A DNA stretch of 64,000 nt from Eucommia ulmoides (taxonomy: Eukaryota; Streptophyta; Magnoliopsida; Garryales; Eucommiaceae): the NCBI GenBank assembly GCA_016647705.1, contig CM028338.1, positions 22,279,577-22,343,576 of the forward strand. Direction: 5' to 3'. The position numbers and the translations under genes are program-made. Below, piece after piece: positions 10,655 through 21,824 of this stretch (positions are counted from its first letter, which is position 1; every line of letters begins with the position of its first letter). The notes under the pieces were generated by a model that worked only from the letters and a program-made list of their open reading frames with translations, did not search any database and was not told the DNA's origin.

Positions 10655-12520
10655 TGATATGTGTGATCTACCTACGTATTTCCAAACTGAATTAAGTTGG
10701 TTTTCGAGTGTTTATATAGTATTTTATTATGTTTTAATTAGTTTTCATACTTTTTGTATAAATCAGGTGTCTGGAGCAAAAAGATAAAAAACTGGAGCGA
10801 AAACGATGAGATCGAACCGAAGGCGAGTCGAAGTTACGGTGGATAAACAAGCAAGGAGGCAAAAATATGAAAGAAGCCCACCGCCTAGGCGTCCAGACCT
10901 CCGCCTAGGCAGTGAAGATGCTGAGAATGACAAAAGGCTACTGATAGCCTACCGCCTAGGTAGGAAATTCCTCCACCTAGGTAGAAACCCCAGTAGAAAT
11001 ATTTCTAAGTCCACCGTCTACTTCTTCGCCTAGGCGGTCACCAAACCTGTAAAGTCGGTACAAGTGCTGTAACTTCAAGGCTATTTTTGATTATTATGAA
11101 ATCCTATTTTGGAAACACTCAAAACATAGAAGTTGTAGATATTTTTCTTATCTTTCCATAGGTTTTTGAATCACCTCAATCGGAGTTCGGATGAAGAAGT
11201 TACGGTCAAAACAAAATTACAAACCTGCAGTAACTTCGCCTAGGTAAAGTTTCCTTTGCCAAGGTGAAGTTCCAACAGAAAGTTAACCGACCTAACTTCG
11301 CCTAGACAAAAATCCTGTAGCACAACCTTGATATTTATTAGATATTTTGAGATCTTTTGCCTATAAATACCCCTCTCCTCCCCCTTCTCCGGCTTTTCTT
11401 GGTTTTTTTTGAGCCCCTTAGGCTATATCTAAGGGTATATTTAGGAGTTTTAGAGGTGGAGCTCACATCCCAAAGTGGAGAATACGGCGAATCGATTGTT
11501 GAGCGTTCTTAGCGGTTTATCTTCAGACGAGGCTAAGTTCTTCGATTGTTTTTCCTTATTTCATTATCTTAGGATCATGTGAGTATGTTTAGCTCGATTT
11601 ATATGTTTATATGGTTATGACCATGAGTTAAATATGGATTGTAGTAGGGATTAACGGTAAATTTATAAATATGTTGTTTGGATTATTTCGGTGTTGCGTT
11701 TATGTTTGTTCTTCGTAGTTTGATTGTGTTTCTCGTATTGTTTTTTTTATTATGCTTAGAATGGTAAATGGAGAATATGGGATTTTGACAAATCCCAGAT
11801 TCGAATTAGGGTAAACAAATGCCATGATTCTATAACCCGGTCGAGGTTTGAATTGTGGACAATCGATGACGTGGGGCAAGACACACGCTACCTAGGGTCG
11901 TTAAGACATTGAGGGGGACTTCTTCGTAGATTTGAAATTGTGTTATATCCCGCGTCTTACATTTAGAAGAGGTGGCGAGGGAGTTTTAGAACGGAGATTA
12001 TCGATAGGGTAAATACAACGCGATGATCCAATAACCCGGGAGAGAGTTGGATTGTGTGCAATCAATGACGCTGTGCGAGACTCACGTGACCTAGGGTCGT
12101 TAAGACGTTGAGGAGGACTTCTTCGTTGGCACGAAGTCATGTATTCCCCCGTCTTACACTCGAGAGAGGTGGCGGTGGAGTTTACGTATCGAGGTTGTCA
12201 AATAGGTCGAACACCGTAAACGTTAGTAAATCGAAATCGAACATGTATTTATAAACGTGTTAATTCCTAGGCAATTCTTTACCCGAAAATATATTAGCAT
12301 ATTAGTGTAGTTAATTTAGGTTATATTAGTATTAGTTTAATAAATTAATTACATTTGTTTTTCGCCTAGATAAAATTAGATCACGACAAACGCGGTATTC
12401 GATAGTAACGACACCAATCCCTGTAGATACGATAACCCGATCTTTAACGATCACACTACACCAAAACTTAGACCTTGTATACTTGCAAGTGTAAATAGCG
12501 GCGTATTTTATGCCCTACCA
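10655..12520 (+). repeat. 5' LTR of Athila-like element (10655-14327)
   Basis: The LTR starts TGATATGTG and ends CCCTACCA just before the primer site. CGCCTAGGCG-type palindromes occur at 10882-10891, 10901-10910 and 11027-11036, and a second cluster lies at 11223-11310. A TATAAATA box lies at 11362-11369. The segment from about 11770 to 12180 carries CGGGAGAGGT and ACCCGGG-type blocks shared with every Athila-like LTR in the window. Confidence 0.8.
11362..11369 (+). promoter_or_regulatory. LTR TATA box
   Basis: TATAAATA is followed by a C/T-rich tract. It lies about 710 bp from the LTR start, a plausible core promoter. Confidence 0.55.
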
Positions 12521-12526
12521 AGTTTT

Positions 12527-12543
12527 TGGCGCTGTTGCCGGGG
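12527..12543 (+). other. Primer-binding site, tRNA-Asp type
   Basis: TGGCGCTGTTGCCGGGG differs by one base from the complement of the plant tRNA-Asp(GUC) 3' end (TGGCGCCGTTGCCGGGG). It lies six bases after the LTR end. Confidence 0.8.
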
Positions 12544-12904
12544 ATTGGTCGTTAGGCGAATTCAGTTCTTGGCGATCGCTACTAAGTTTTTGGTAACGAT
12601 TGTCGGGCATTGATTTGTTGTTATTATCGATATTGTGTGTAAATGACTTAATTTTACTTTAGGTAATTTTTTGTGTATAATTTTTGTTTGTAGTTTTGTT
12701 TTTGTTTCCCATGCAGGGTACTTGGCGATGTTAGATCGACGGGTATTGATGCATCCCTTTTGACGGGATTCCAAATCGTTTTATGTTTCTTGGCCAAGCA
12801 CATAAGCCGGTGAGGTGTTTCGTTGAGAGATTGAGCCATCCAAAGCATAACCTCGCCAATCTTGAGGGCGTTCTGAAAATGTCGAGCTGAAAACATTAAA
12901 CCAC

Positions 12905-12928
12905 GCGCTTCTTGGGAGGCAACCCAAG
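12905..12928 (+). other. Athila landmark block
   Basis: GCGCTTCTTGGGAGGCAACC continues into CAAG. This block recurs at 22741-22765, 46324-46349 (inverted) and 60426-60450. From family knowledge it resembles a sequence near the end of the coding part of plant Athila elements. Confidence 0.65.
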
Positions 12929-13906
12929 GTCAAAATAAGTTAAATTCGTCACATCTAACTCGAATCGGAGGAGAAATCCTCTCGCCTCCTAGGTAAGTGT
13001 TCTAAACACCCTTCGTCAGCATGCTTTAATTCCATATGTTGAAGAATGATGATTGGATTCACTGAGGACACTGTCCATTTTGAGTTCGGAAGTGATGTGT
13101 AGTATGTAGTAGTATGTTAGTTTATGTGTTATCATTTTCTGTATTACATGTGTGTTTAGGTTAGAATGTGTTTATGTTTTTGTGTGTTGTTGTTATATGT
13201 TGACTTTTGCATTTATCTGGACCGTTACCCGATGATGATAATTACCCCTGGTTGTTTTCGAGGTCAAGGGTAATACCCATGCATGTGTGATTCTGTGTGC
13301 TTGACTATGTTTTTTTTTTTTTAAAATTATTGTAAATCCTAATTTGCACGAGCACAAAGACTCAATGTATAGTTATTCAATTGATTTGAGGGCGATTATC
13401 GATTAACTGTATTCATGACACATTAAGAATTCTAGAACTTGATTGAGGGGAAGCTTGAGGCCAAATCATAGGCGAGGTAGTTCAGGAGACGTGTTTTAGG
13501 CATTCTCTTTGTCGCTTGAGCCTTTGAAGCCTACTTTGATATATGTTTATCCCAATCCAGCTTATGGTAATCCTTAACTCGTAAATTTCGTGGGGGGATA
13601 ATCCAATCCGATCGTTGTATAGCCATATTATTGAGCCTCACACTAACACATTTACAGGATCTAGAACAACATTCACCATTATTGCATGTCGAAATTCTAG
13701 AACATTACATGTTGTGTGTTACTGCCTAAATTGGAAATAATTGGCGGTTGTTGAGGGAAAAATAAATAGGCCGTTAGAAGAAGTCAAAACTCGCATGTTT
13801 TTATGTTTAAATTGTTTTTAGGTTGTTTGTTACGCAATTCAGTTTTTTTTTTTTTAGGGTGTGTGTTTGGCTCGAGGACTAGCCAAATTTTAAGTTTGGG
13901 GGTATT

Positions 13907-14327
13907 TGATCGGTGTGATTTACCTACGTATTTCCAAATTGAATTAAATTGATTTTCGAGTGTTTATATAGTATTTTATTATGTTTTAATTAGTTTTTAT
14001 ACTTTTTGTATAAATCAGGTGTGTAGAGTAAAAAGATAGGAAACTGGAGCGAAAACGATGAGATCGAATCGAAGGCGAGTCGAAGTTACGGTGGATAAAC
14101 AAGCAAGGAGACAAAAATATGAAAGAAGCCCACCGCCTAGGCGTCCAAACCTCCACCTAGGCAGTGAAGATACTGAGAATGACAAAAAGCTACTGACAGC
14201 CCACCGCCTAGGCAGGAAATTCCTCTGTCTAGGTGGAAACCCTAGTAGAAACATTTCCAAGTCCACTGCCTACTTCTTCGCCTAGGCGGTCACCAAACCT
14301 GCAAAGTCAGTACAGGTGTTGTAAATC
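13907..14327 (+). repeat. 3' LTR (partial) of Athila-like element
   Basis: It starts TGATCGGTG and matches the first 420 bp of the 5' LTR closely, including the CGCCTAGGC palindromes. After 14327 the sequence is unrelated. Confidence 0.8.
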
Positions 14328-15234
14328 TTTTAATTAAGCTCCCTAAATATTTCTCTATCTCAATTAATTAGAATAGAAACAATTTTAAGTACCAAATTGA
14401 GAAACATTAAAAATTAGTGTACTAAATCAATAAGATTTAAATATTAGGTGAAACATATCTTAAATATAAAAATATCTCCGAAATCTCTCTCAAATATTAA
14501 CAAAAAATAGTTACTTTTGGATATGATCTCGGAATAAACAAAATCCTGAAACAGTGCGTTCGGTAGACCGGTTAGTCGATTGCTCAATTTAGGTTGTAGC
14601 CAAGCCATCGCTGCTGCGTTAATTGGTCGACCTGTCTATTGACTTGTAGATTCAGAGAGTTTATTTTGCCTTCATCGGTCGACCTACCTGTTGACTTGGA
14701 GATACAGGGAGTTCATCTTTTCTTGGTTAGTCGACCTGCCTGTCGACTTAAAGATACAGGGAGTTCATGCTGCTTGGTCCGATCGACTCATCAGTTAACC
14801 TACGTCTTCTGGATCTCTTTTCTGAACTCGTTTTTAACTTATTCTCTTTTATGTTTTCGTCCCTTTAACCATTTTCTTTTCTAAATTAGCTCCACTAATC
14901 TTCTTATATTCCATTTTAGTCAATTAAAACCATTTATCTTCAAATCATATATTGGAGCAAATAAATTCACTTAATCAAAACACATAGAAACAGTAAAAAC
15001 ATTTTGTTCTGTGTGTGTATTCCTAATTGGGATATTAAGAGTTGAAATTCACCTGAGTTGTTTTCCCTAATTTCTTCGAACTCTTAATTCTTCGTCATCT
15101 TCGACATTATCATTTGGCATCCAATTAATTTGCATCTTTATTATTGGAACTTAAATAACTAAAACACTCAATTAAAACATTAGTTCCATCAAAATATCAA
15201 CACTTAATTGTTCATCAAAATCTTAGGATCAACA
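14328..15234 (-). mobile_element. LTR/Copia-like LTR, minus strand
   Basis: Read on the minus strand it begins TGTTGATCCTAAGATTTTGA at 15234, a standard plant Copia LTR start. It contains a ~52-bp tandem repeat with GGTCGACC palindromes (14625-14790). No coding sequence is attached. It lies between a partial Athila-like element and a partial Ogre-like LTR. Its own far end is not clearly defined. Confidence 0.55.
14625..14790. repeat. ~52-bp tandem repeat with GTCGAC palindromes
   Basis: GGTCGACC or a close variant occurs at 14625, 14677, 14729 and 14776. The first three are followed by a diverged GACTT-GA-A-CAG-GAGTT segment and the fourth is degenerate. The period is about 52 bp, with four units. 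Confidence 0.75.
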
Positions 15235-15954
15235 ACATGCATACGCTACATTCAAGGTATCTATAGATTTTGAGCAAAATATCTGAGGTGTGACCGAAAA
15301 CCTTGAATTGTGACTATCCGTTATCGAAACCAAATCAAATTAGCTTGCCTCCTAGACAATGCATTACTTGCACATCCCATCAAGCAATAAATGCTTGGGA
15401 TGACATGGAATATCTAGGTTCAAAGGATGTAGATATTTTCACCAAAATATCTTAAGGTTAACTAGAAACTTGAAAACTAACCGTCGGTTACAAGACAAGC
15501 TAACCCGATTCCATCCGATACTAACCGTATGAGTGCTCACCACGAAATTACTCATCAAAGAGCATTAAATTGTGTGGTGACACATCTAGATTAGGTTCAA
15601 TTCATTTGGTAATGGTAATTAAACCGAAATATTGAAATCAACCGGTACTTAGCCCCTAAACTGAATCGAATGTGTTATATAGAGCCATTAATGCACCCAT
15701 GTGCATGGAATATGATAGGAGGGTGGGTAATGATTGGTAATGATTTCCAATCATTAGTAATGGTTGCCAATCATTACCAAATATTTGAAAAGATTTTGTA
15801 ATGATTACTAAATCTTTGAGAATCTTTTATTCTATTATAAATTTGTGTAACACAAAACAAAACCAAAGCAAGACAACATGTCTCCTAGGCCAAACATACC
15901 TCAAGGAAGAGGTTGGGATAACCTGTGTATAGGTGAATGCATAGGCCCATAGCA

Positions 15955-15963
15955 TATAAATAG
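15955..15963 (+). promoter_or_regulatory. LTR TATA box
   Basis: TATAAATAG lies about 150 bp upstream of the two-hairpin block. The same arrangement is present in all Ogre-like LTRs here. Confidence 0.65.
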
Positions 15964-16104
15964 AGGTGTTGGGGTCTTCATTTTCCAAGCCTTGACTGCC
16001 TAGCTTCTCTCTCTAAACTCGAGCTACGCTTTTAGGTGCTAGGATTTTCAAGCATATTTCTCAAATATCACATTGTTATTTTGCTGAAATCCAGTCCCAG
16101 AAGG

Positions 16105-16344
16105 TGTTTTAGAAGTTCTTGAGCAAGAACTAGAGAGATCGACGGTCACCAATCAACAATGAGCTAAGAGGATGAAGGAGGAAGGGAAATAGCTACTTAG
16201 GGATGACCACATCCCCTAAGTAGGGTGTTCTTGAGGTTTTTGGCTAAGAACTCAAGGGATCGATGATCACCGATCAACTTCCGACCAAGAAGATCAAGGA
16301 GGAAAAATAGGTAATCACTTAGGGATGACCACATTCACTAAGTA
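16105..16344 (+). other. Duplicated two-hairpin block of an Ogre-like LTR
   Basis: Copy one has AGTTCTT-GAGC-AAGAACT near 16108-16126 and CTACTTAGGG...CCCCTAAGTAG at 16193-16223. Copy two has GTTTTTGGCTAAGAAC near 16236-16252 and CACTTAGGG...CACTAAGTAG at 16316-16344. The spacing between copies is 119-123 bp. A GATCGATGATCACCGATCAA-like link lies between the hairpins. The block lies downstream of the TATA box, so it would be in the transcript. Confidence 0.75.
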
Positions 16345-17847
16345 GGTATGTTTCTTCAAAAGGTTTAAACTTGTATATGTTGCTTGTACATAGCATAACC
16401 ATGTAGTTAAAACACTTTAATTTCATGTACATAACACATAAAACTAATAAACATCCAAACGAACACTTGATTTTGTCATAACAACCAAACAAATACTTAA
16501 ATTTTTACTATAGCAACCAAACTATGTTCAAATCATACAAAATCATTCAAAGCATCTCAAGAACGTTCGAGAACATGTTAAGAATATGTGAGGATTCAAA
16601 TCATCTGAGAACATATTAAGAACATGTGAGGATTCAAACAAAACTTCAATCATACTATGAGTTGTACATATTCTCTACGATTCTGTCAATAACTTTACAC
16701 CAACTTAAAAACGATTAATAATAAATATCATTAAGGTTGTGATTTAGGTTGTTCACAACTTTAAAAATTGTTAATAATAACTAACTATGGTTGTGATTCA
16801 AGTTGTTCACAACCAAAATTAACTAAAACAAACCAGTTTAATAAATAAAACAAACTAGTTTTATAACTAAAAAAATCAGTTTTACAATTAAAACTAAACC
16901 AGTCTTTAACTAAAACTAACCTAGCTTTGAAACATAACCACAATGAACTACCTTTGACCTGATCTTTGGTAGCCACCCAAAATATGTAGGTAGCCCACGA
17001 TACACGTTCAGTCACCATAAATAGTAAAAAATAATTTTTACCATAACCAGAATGAACTACATTTCACCCAATCTTTGGTAACCACCCAAACTATGTAGGC
17101 AGCCCATGATATGGGTTCGATCATCTTAAACAATAAAAAATAGTTTTTACCTTAACCAAAACGAACTAAGTAAAGACCTGACTCTCATTTGAGATAAATA
17201 GGCAACCCACGTGCGGGTTCGGTTGCATATCCAAACAATTTAGTCTTATTTTGCATTTCATTTCTTATAGCTTGCATATTTACATTGATGTCTATATATC
17301 AACTGTTATTGGGTGTCGCTGACTAGTATTAGTAATAGTATTTAGCAACTTTACATTATATCATGCAAAATACCATAAAAAAGAGTAAAAACTTTAAAAA
17401 GAGAATTATTATTGTTTTAGTAAATGAAAGAAAACTGTTTGGATAGTGTTTAACAGTGAATATTTATTTAGACCAAGGTACCGTTTATGGACGGGTGTCT
17501 TGGGGAGCGTAAAACCTTCCCCAAACATAACTGACTACCGAACTTAAATAATATCTTTGGTACATAAACCTTTGGGAGTCAAAACACGGGCCATTTTAAA
17601 AGGAAAAATTAATTTCTAAAATCCTGATGGTCTAGAACACCATTTAACCCCATGCTAGGTGGAAACTCCGTTTTTAACAAAAATCTCGGCCCAAGAAGTT
17701 TTACAAACCGATGCGTAGAAAAACTCTTGAAAAACCATTTTCAAAATGAACGGATTTGGACGACTTAGAGAGGAAGGTATGAAACTTGTTTTCATCCTCT
17801 TTTCAATTCTCTACTTCTTTCACTATCAAAATTCGGGGTGCATCAGC

Positions 17848-17864
17848 TAGCGACTCCGCTAGGG
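17848..17864 (+). other. Primer-binding site, tRNA-Arg type
   Basis: TAGCGACTCCGCTAGGG resembles TGGCGACTCCACTGGGG, the complement of a plant tRNA-Arg 3' end. Ogre elements are known to use tRNA-Arg. It begins two bases after the LTR end. Confidence 0.75.
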
Positions 17865-17983
17865 ACTATAAGAGAGTCAGGCCTAGTTGGAGTCTAAATC
17901 CATATTCATTGTTTAATAACATCCAAGCATTATGTCTTTGATTTCAGGCACAAATGATTCCCTACCAAAAATATAATGGTGAC

Positions 17984-18069
<86 letters not shown>

Positions 18070-18699
18070 CAACAACAAAACAATAATGAGTATATAATTT
18101 CATATGTATATTTCAACATGCATGCATATTTACTCTCTTTATATACTGCATTTACATTTACTGTCTTTAAGTATTGCATTTAAATACGGTCTTTACATTT
18201 CTGCATTTACAATACTATATACTCTCTCTAACACACGAGCACTTACTTTGCATTGCATATCATTAATGGAAAACCTAAGCCGTAACCCTCTTAAGGATAG
18301 AGACGCCGGCAGTAGGGGCTTTCATCGGTGGTTTCATCGTTCCAAACTAAGCTCCAAAAACCCTTAGGATAGAAAGAAGAGTTAGTAGAAGCAAGGCTGG
18401 GGGGTTCTTCCCCTGGGATCCAGCTACGAACGTCATCTCGCTCGAACCACCAACCAAAGATAGATGTTTCCCTGGGGAGGATGCCAGAGGTTTAAAGGCC
18501 TAGGAATTGAGATTTTTAGGATGTGCTAGAAGAAAAGCCAAAACCATATTTAGTGGGCTTAGGATAGATGATAATCAAATCCCTGTTCTACTTAGGACAC
18601 TTAACTTGGAGAGAGATGTCATTCTAATTTTTGTACAATTATATTAATTATTGTTGTACTAGGTATATATAATAAAAGCACCAACCTTTCATCTCATCT
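17865..18699 (+). other. Untranslated leader of Ogre-like element
   Basis: The leader contains the AAT microsatellite. Its 18250-18600 segment (CCTTAGGATAG, GGGGATCC, CCTGGGGAGGATGCC and similar) matches, inverted, the leaders at about 41250-41500 and 50180-50460 of the two minus-strand elements. No long reading frame is expected here. Confidence 0.65.
17984..18078. repeat. (AAT)n microsatellite with (AAC)n tail
   Basis: About 27 AAT units run from 17984 to 18066, then a few AAC units follow. The minus-strand element's leader has only about four units at the matching place (near 41753-41766). Confidence 0.95.
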
Positions 18700-18975
18700 T
18701 TATTGCCTCACCAAATCTTCAATCCTACCCAAGCATCTAAGGAGAAGGGACAGTTCACCTCATTCCCTATTCCGCTCTCTCAAATTTACTGCTACTGCTT
18801 TAAGAATAAGCTATTAACACCTATTTTCCCTAACCTAGGAAACCCTCAGGATTCAAGGTTTAATTGTCTCACTTTCTGCCAGTATCACTTTTGAATGACT
18901 GGTCACCATACCAATAAGTGCCAGGACCTCAAGAACTATTTTGAGGATCTCATTTAGATAGCGATCATAAGTATC
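18700..18975 (+). pseudogene. Gag remnant (C-terminal, Tat/Ogre type)
   Basis: A frame at 18703-18894 contains QFTSFPIPLSQIY and LLTPIFPN. These match the layout of the Tat/Ogre gag segment (QF-P-P--L-ELYP--L---LL-P--P) that precedes the C-Y-H zinc-binding part. The following bases keep a C/H-rich flavour. From family knowledge, gag would form the particle shell. This copy is a fossil fragment and is not functional. Confidence 0.6.
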
Positions 18976-20286
18976 TCAGGAGAAACTCTGACCATCAAAG
19001 AAAAGGGGGATAAATGTCTATATCTACGTTTTCCTTTAGTTTCTCAATTACTTTATAATAAACTAGGTATTATCCTATATGCCTATGTACTAGATTTATA
19101 AATCACTAAATACAAGCTTATTTTATCTAAGGTCGACTCAGGTCTTCATACTCCAACTTTCATAAATTAATCTGTTTGTTGTAATTAACACATCGCGAAC
19201 AATCAAAATAATGATAATATAATTTCAATACTAAATTAGAACATGATCCAAAGGAAAATGTTAAAATAAGATGTCTTATTTCAACCAAACGATAGTGAGA
19301 TATACATAAAAAAATCTAATAACGTTAGAAAACCTAAGAGCCTTGATGAGGAATTGTTACATATGTTCCAACCCGGGAATGTCTAAAGAACCACAAAAGA
19401 TTACAAAAGACCTCCTCAACCAAAACAAAAGGAGGAAATATCCAGAAGATTTATAATGCGGAGAATGATAGATAAAGTTTCAGAGCCTCAGCCCGTCCAA
19501 GAAAAGTTCTTGAAAGATCAGGTAGCTAAACAAAGGAAGATTAACTAATATAAGCTAAGACTTTATCTAGACGTAACCAATTTAGAGAAACCACGAAAAC
19601 CTGCTTAAAAATAAAAATAAGAGGAACCTCGCACAATTGAAGACATTTAAGTCTGGAAGAAGACGATAAGCCATTGATAATATAATATCGGATAATGGGG
19701 AAAGTAGTCAAGATAGGGGCGTAACCAACAAAAACCTTGAGACTGACTCAAATTACCCTAATTCTCTAAAAATGTAAAATCCTGAAAGTAATTGTTAGGA
19801 GAAATAATAAAGATTAGTCTCAGAAAGTTTCTAAACACTAAATGGTCACACGAAAGCCATTAGGTAAATCATGCTTTCTATATGATCCGAGTATTAAGTC
19901 TTAGGGGTGTCTCAACACCTAGTGACTTAGGCCAACTAGACCAGGATCATTACCCAAAGCTCGCTACATGGATTGTACAGAAAGTATGACTCCTTACTTG
20001 CTGAAGTGAAGAAAAATAACCGAAAATTCTCTTAGCACTATTAGGACAGAATAACATTTGTTAGTCGTCATTAACTAACACTTGTTTCTCCATCACTTCT
20101 ATTCTCCCTCATTTGAGTCATCTCGGGAAGGCCTATTCTGTCTGCCCTTAGCCCAAGACAAAAGAAGTGAAACAGATCCATCGATGAAGCCTCGAGTAAC
20201 ATATAGTGCCTAGGTAATCTCGATAGCAATCTTAGAAAATATCAATATCAGAACTTGGTGGAATTGAAACGAGACAACCTCGTTAA
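18976..20286 (+). mobile_element. Gag-downstream region of Ogre-like element
   Basis: The segment 19190-19980 matches, inverted, 42630-43440 in the minus-strand element, including a shared CTTTGGGTA/TACCCAAAG segment at the end. No domain is recognised. It is interrupted by the Athila-like insertion at 20292. Confidence 0.6.
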
Positions 20287-20291
20287 CTAAT
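20287..20291. repeat. Target-site duplication (left), CTAAT
   Basis: CTAAT precedes the LTR start at 20292 and is repeated at 25711-25715, directly after the 3' LTR. Confidence 0.9.
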
Positions 20292-21610
20292 TGATAGGTG
20301 GAATTTATCTATTTATTCTCAAACCGGTTTTGGTAGTTTTCGAGTATTATTATAGTGTTTTAATATGTTTTAATTTGTTTTTATTTGTTTGTATGTAAAT
20401 CAGGTGTTTCGGATGAAAATGGCTGAAAACGGTCTATAATCGAGCAAATTGGTGGAACGTTATGGAAGAACAGTAGAAAAACAAGCAAAAAGGCCATTCA
20501 GGACTGCAGCTCCATTGACAGTCAATCGAACAAAATGTTTCTACCCAACCACCGTTGTAGCGGTCATCCAGCAGAAAGCCTACTGACTTCTCACTGCTGC
20601 AGCGGTCCGGTTCCACCTGGATTTGATATTTTGGGATATTTTGTAGATATTTTTGTTCCTTATTTATCACCCCTATTCACCAACACTTAGGGAACGTTTT
20701 TGGGACCTTCTTGAGAGCTCCAAGGCATATCAACCAAGAGAAGATCACAAAGCCAAGAAAAGAAAACGATCTTGGAGCGGTTTTAGCATTGGTTCTTCGG
20801 ATAATGACTAGTCTCCTTATTTTTCTCTTTATTTCTTAGTTTTAGTTGATAGTTTTGTTTATATTTAGCTTGTGTATTATTGAATATAGGGCTATTGCCA
20901 TGTGTAGCTAAACATATATTGTCTAGGGAGCAATTTGTTTATAAAAACGTTGTTTGTTTGATCTTTGTTTCGTTATCAGTTTTTCATCCATATTTGATTG
21001 TGTTTACCATTTTATTACAATCATTATATTCTTGTTATGGTATTTTGGTTGGTTTGAGAATACGGGATTTAACACTTGGGAGAGGTAACCCCGGATTCAG
21101 ACTAGGATTTAAACACAACACGACAATCTAATGACCCGTGAGGGTATTAGAAAGTGTGTAATCCGTGAAGTTGGGGCGAGATTCATGTGACCAAGTGTCG
21201 TATAGACACTAGAGGGGGATTTCGACGTTGACGCAAAGTCGCATATTCATTCACTTTACACTCGGGAGAGGTAGTGAGTGAGTTTTTGATACTTAGATTG
21301 TCGGATAGATTTGAATGCCATTAATGTAAACTAGATTGAAACGAACACATTGAAGTGAACAAAGTTAATCCCTAGGCAATATAATCCCTTAAACGTCATA
21401 TTAGTGTTGTAGTTATTAATTTAGTTTAGTATATTTTAATAACAAAAATAAAAACTGAGTCGCCTAGATAAAGTTAAGTTATGACAATCGCGGTACTTAG
21501 TGACGATCTAATCCAATCCTTGTGGATACAACTACCCTGACTATTCTCACTCTACTAAAATTTGACTTGTACACTTGCGGTGAAAGTAGCGACGTAATAT
21601 TCCGCTACCA
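20292..21610 (+). repeat. 5' LTR of Athila-like element
   Basis: It starts TGATAGGTGGAATTTATC and ends TCCGCTACCA, followed by the primer site. It shares the CGGGAGAGGTAACCCCGGAT and CACTCGGGAGAGGTAGTGAG blocks with the other Athila-like LTRs. Confidence 0.88.
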
Positions 21611-21616
21611 AGTTTT

Positions 21617-21633
21617 TGGCGCCATTGCCGGGG
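21617..21633 (+). other. Primer-binding site, tRNA-Asp type
   Basis: TGGCGCCATTGCCGGGG differs by one base from the complement of the plant tRNA-Asp 3' end. It lies six bases after the LTR end. Confidence 0.85.
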
Positions 21634-21824
21634 ATTGGCTTTTAGATTGTTGTTGATATTGTGAGTAAGTAACTTGATTTTAATCTAGGCATTTATGTTG
21701 TTTATAATTTTTGTTTGTAGTTTTATTTTTCATACAGGGTACTTGAAGATGTTAGGTCAATAAGTACTGTTGCATTTCTTTCAAAGAGATTTTGAGCCGT
21801 TTTATTGTGCTTGAGATTGATACA

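Larger units (their letters stand above)
10655..14327 (+). mobile_element. Athila-like non-autonomous element, CCTAGG subfamily
   Basis: The parts are a 5' LTR (10655-12520), a tRNA-Asp primer site (12527-12543), an internal region of about 1.4 kb (12521-13906) and a partial 3' LTR (13907-14327). The internal region has no gag, protease, reverse transcriptase or integrase that I can see. It keeps the Athila landmark GCGCTTCTTGGGAGGCAACC (12905-12928) and ends in a G-rich tract, AAGTTTGGGGGTATT, before the 3' LTR. It sits inside an Ogre-like LTR, so it is younger than that LTR. It is incomplete on its right side, and a Copia-like LTR follows. Confidence 0.8.
15235..17845 (+). repeat. 5' LTR (partial) of Ogre-like element
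   Basis: It ends GGGGTGCATCA immediately before the tRNA-Arg primer site, which fixes the orientation. It contains the palindrome cluster (15724-15825), a TATA box (15955-15963), the duplicated two-hairpin block (16105-16344) and three double-hairpin modules (16930-17230). It lacks the upstream end present in the LTR at 35355-39802. Confidence 0.8.

Noticed and set aside
10806-11033. 75-residue frame starting MRSNRRRVEV, repeated at 14058-14285
   Set aside because: It recurs because both copies lie in the same LTR segment. It spans the CCTAGG palindromes and has no independent coding signal.
12527-12543. Possible tRNA-Asp gene fragment
   Set aside because: The match is the complement of the tRNA 3' end directly after an LTR, which is a primer-binding site.
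17913-18179. Minus-strand frame rich in tyrosine
   Set aside because: It is the translation of the (AAT)n microsatellite and has no independent support.
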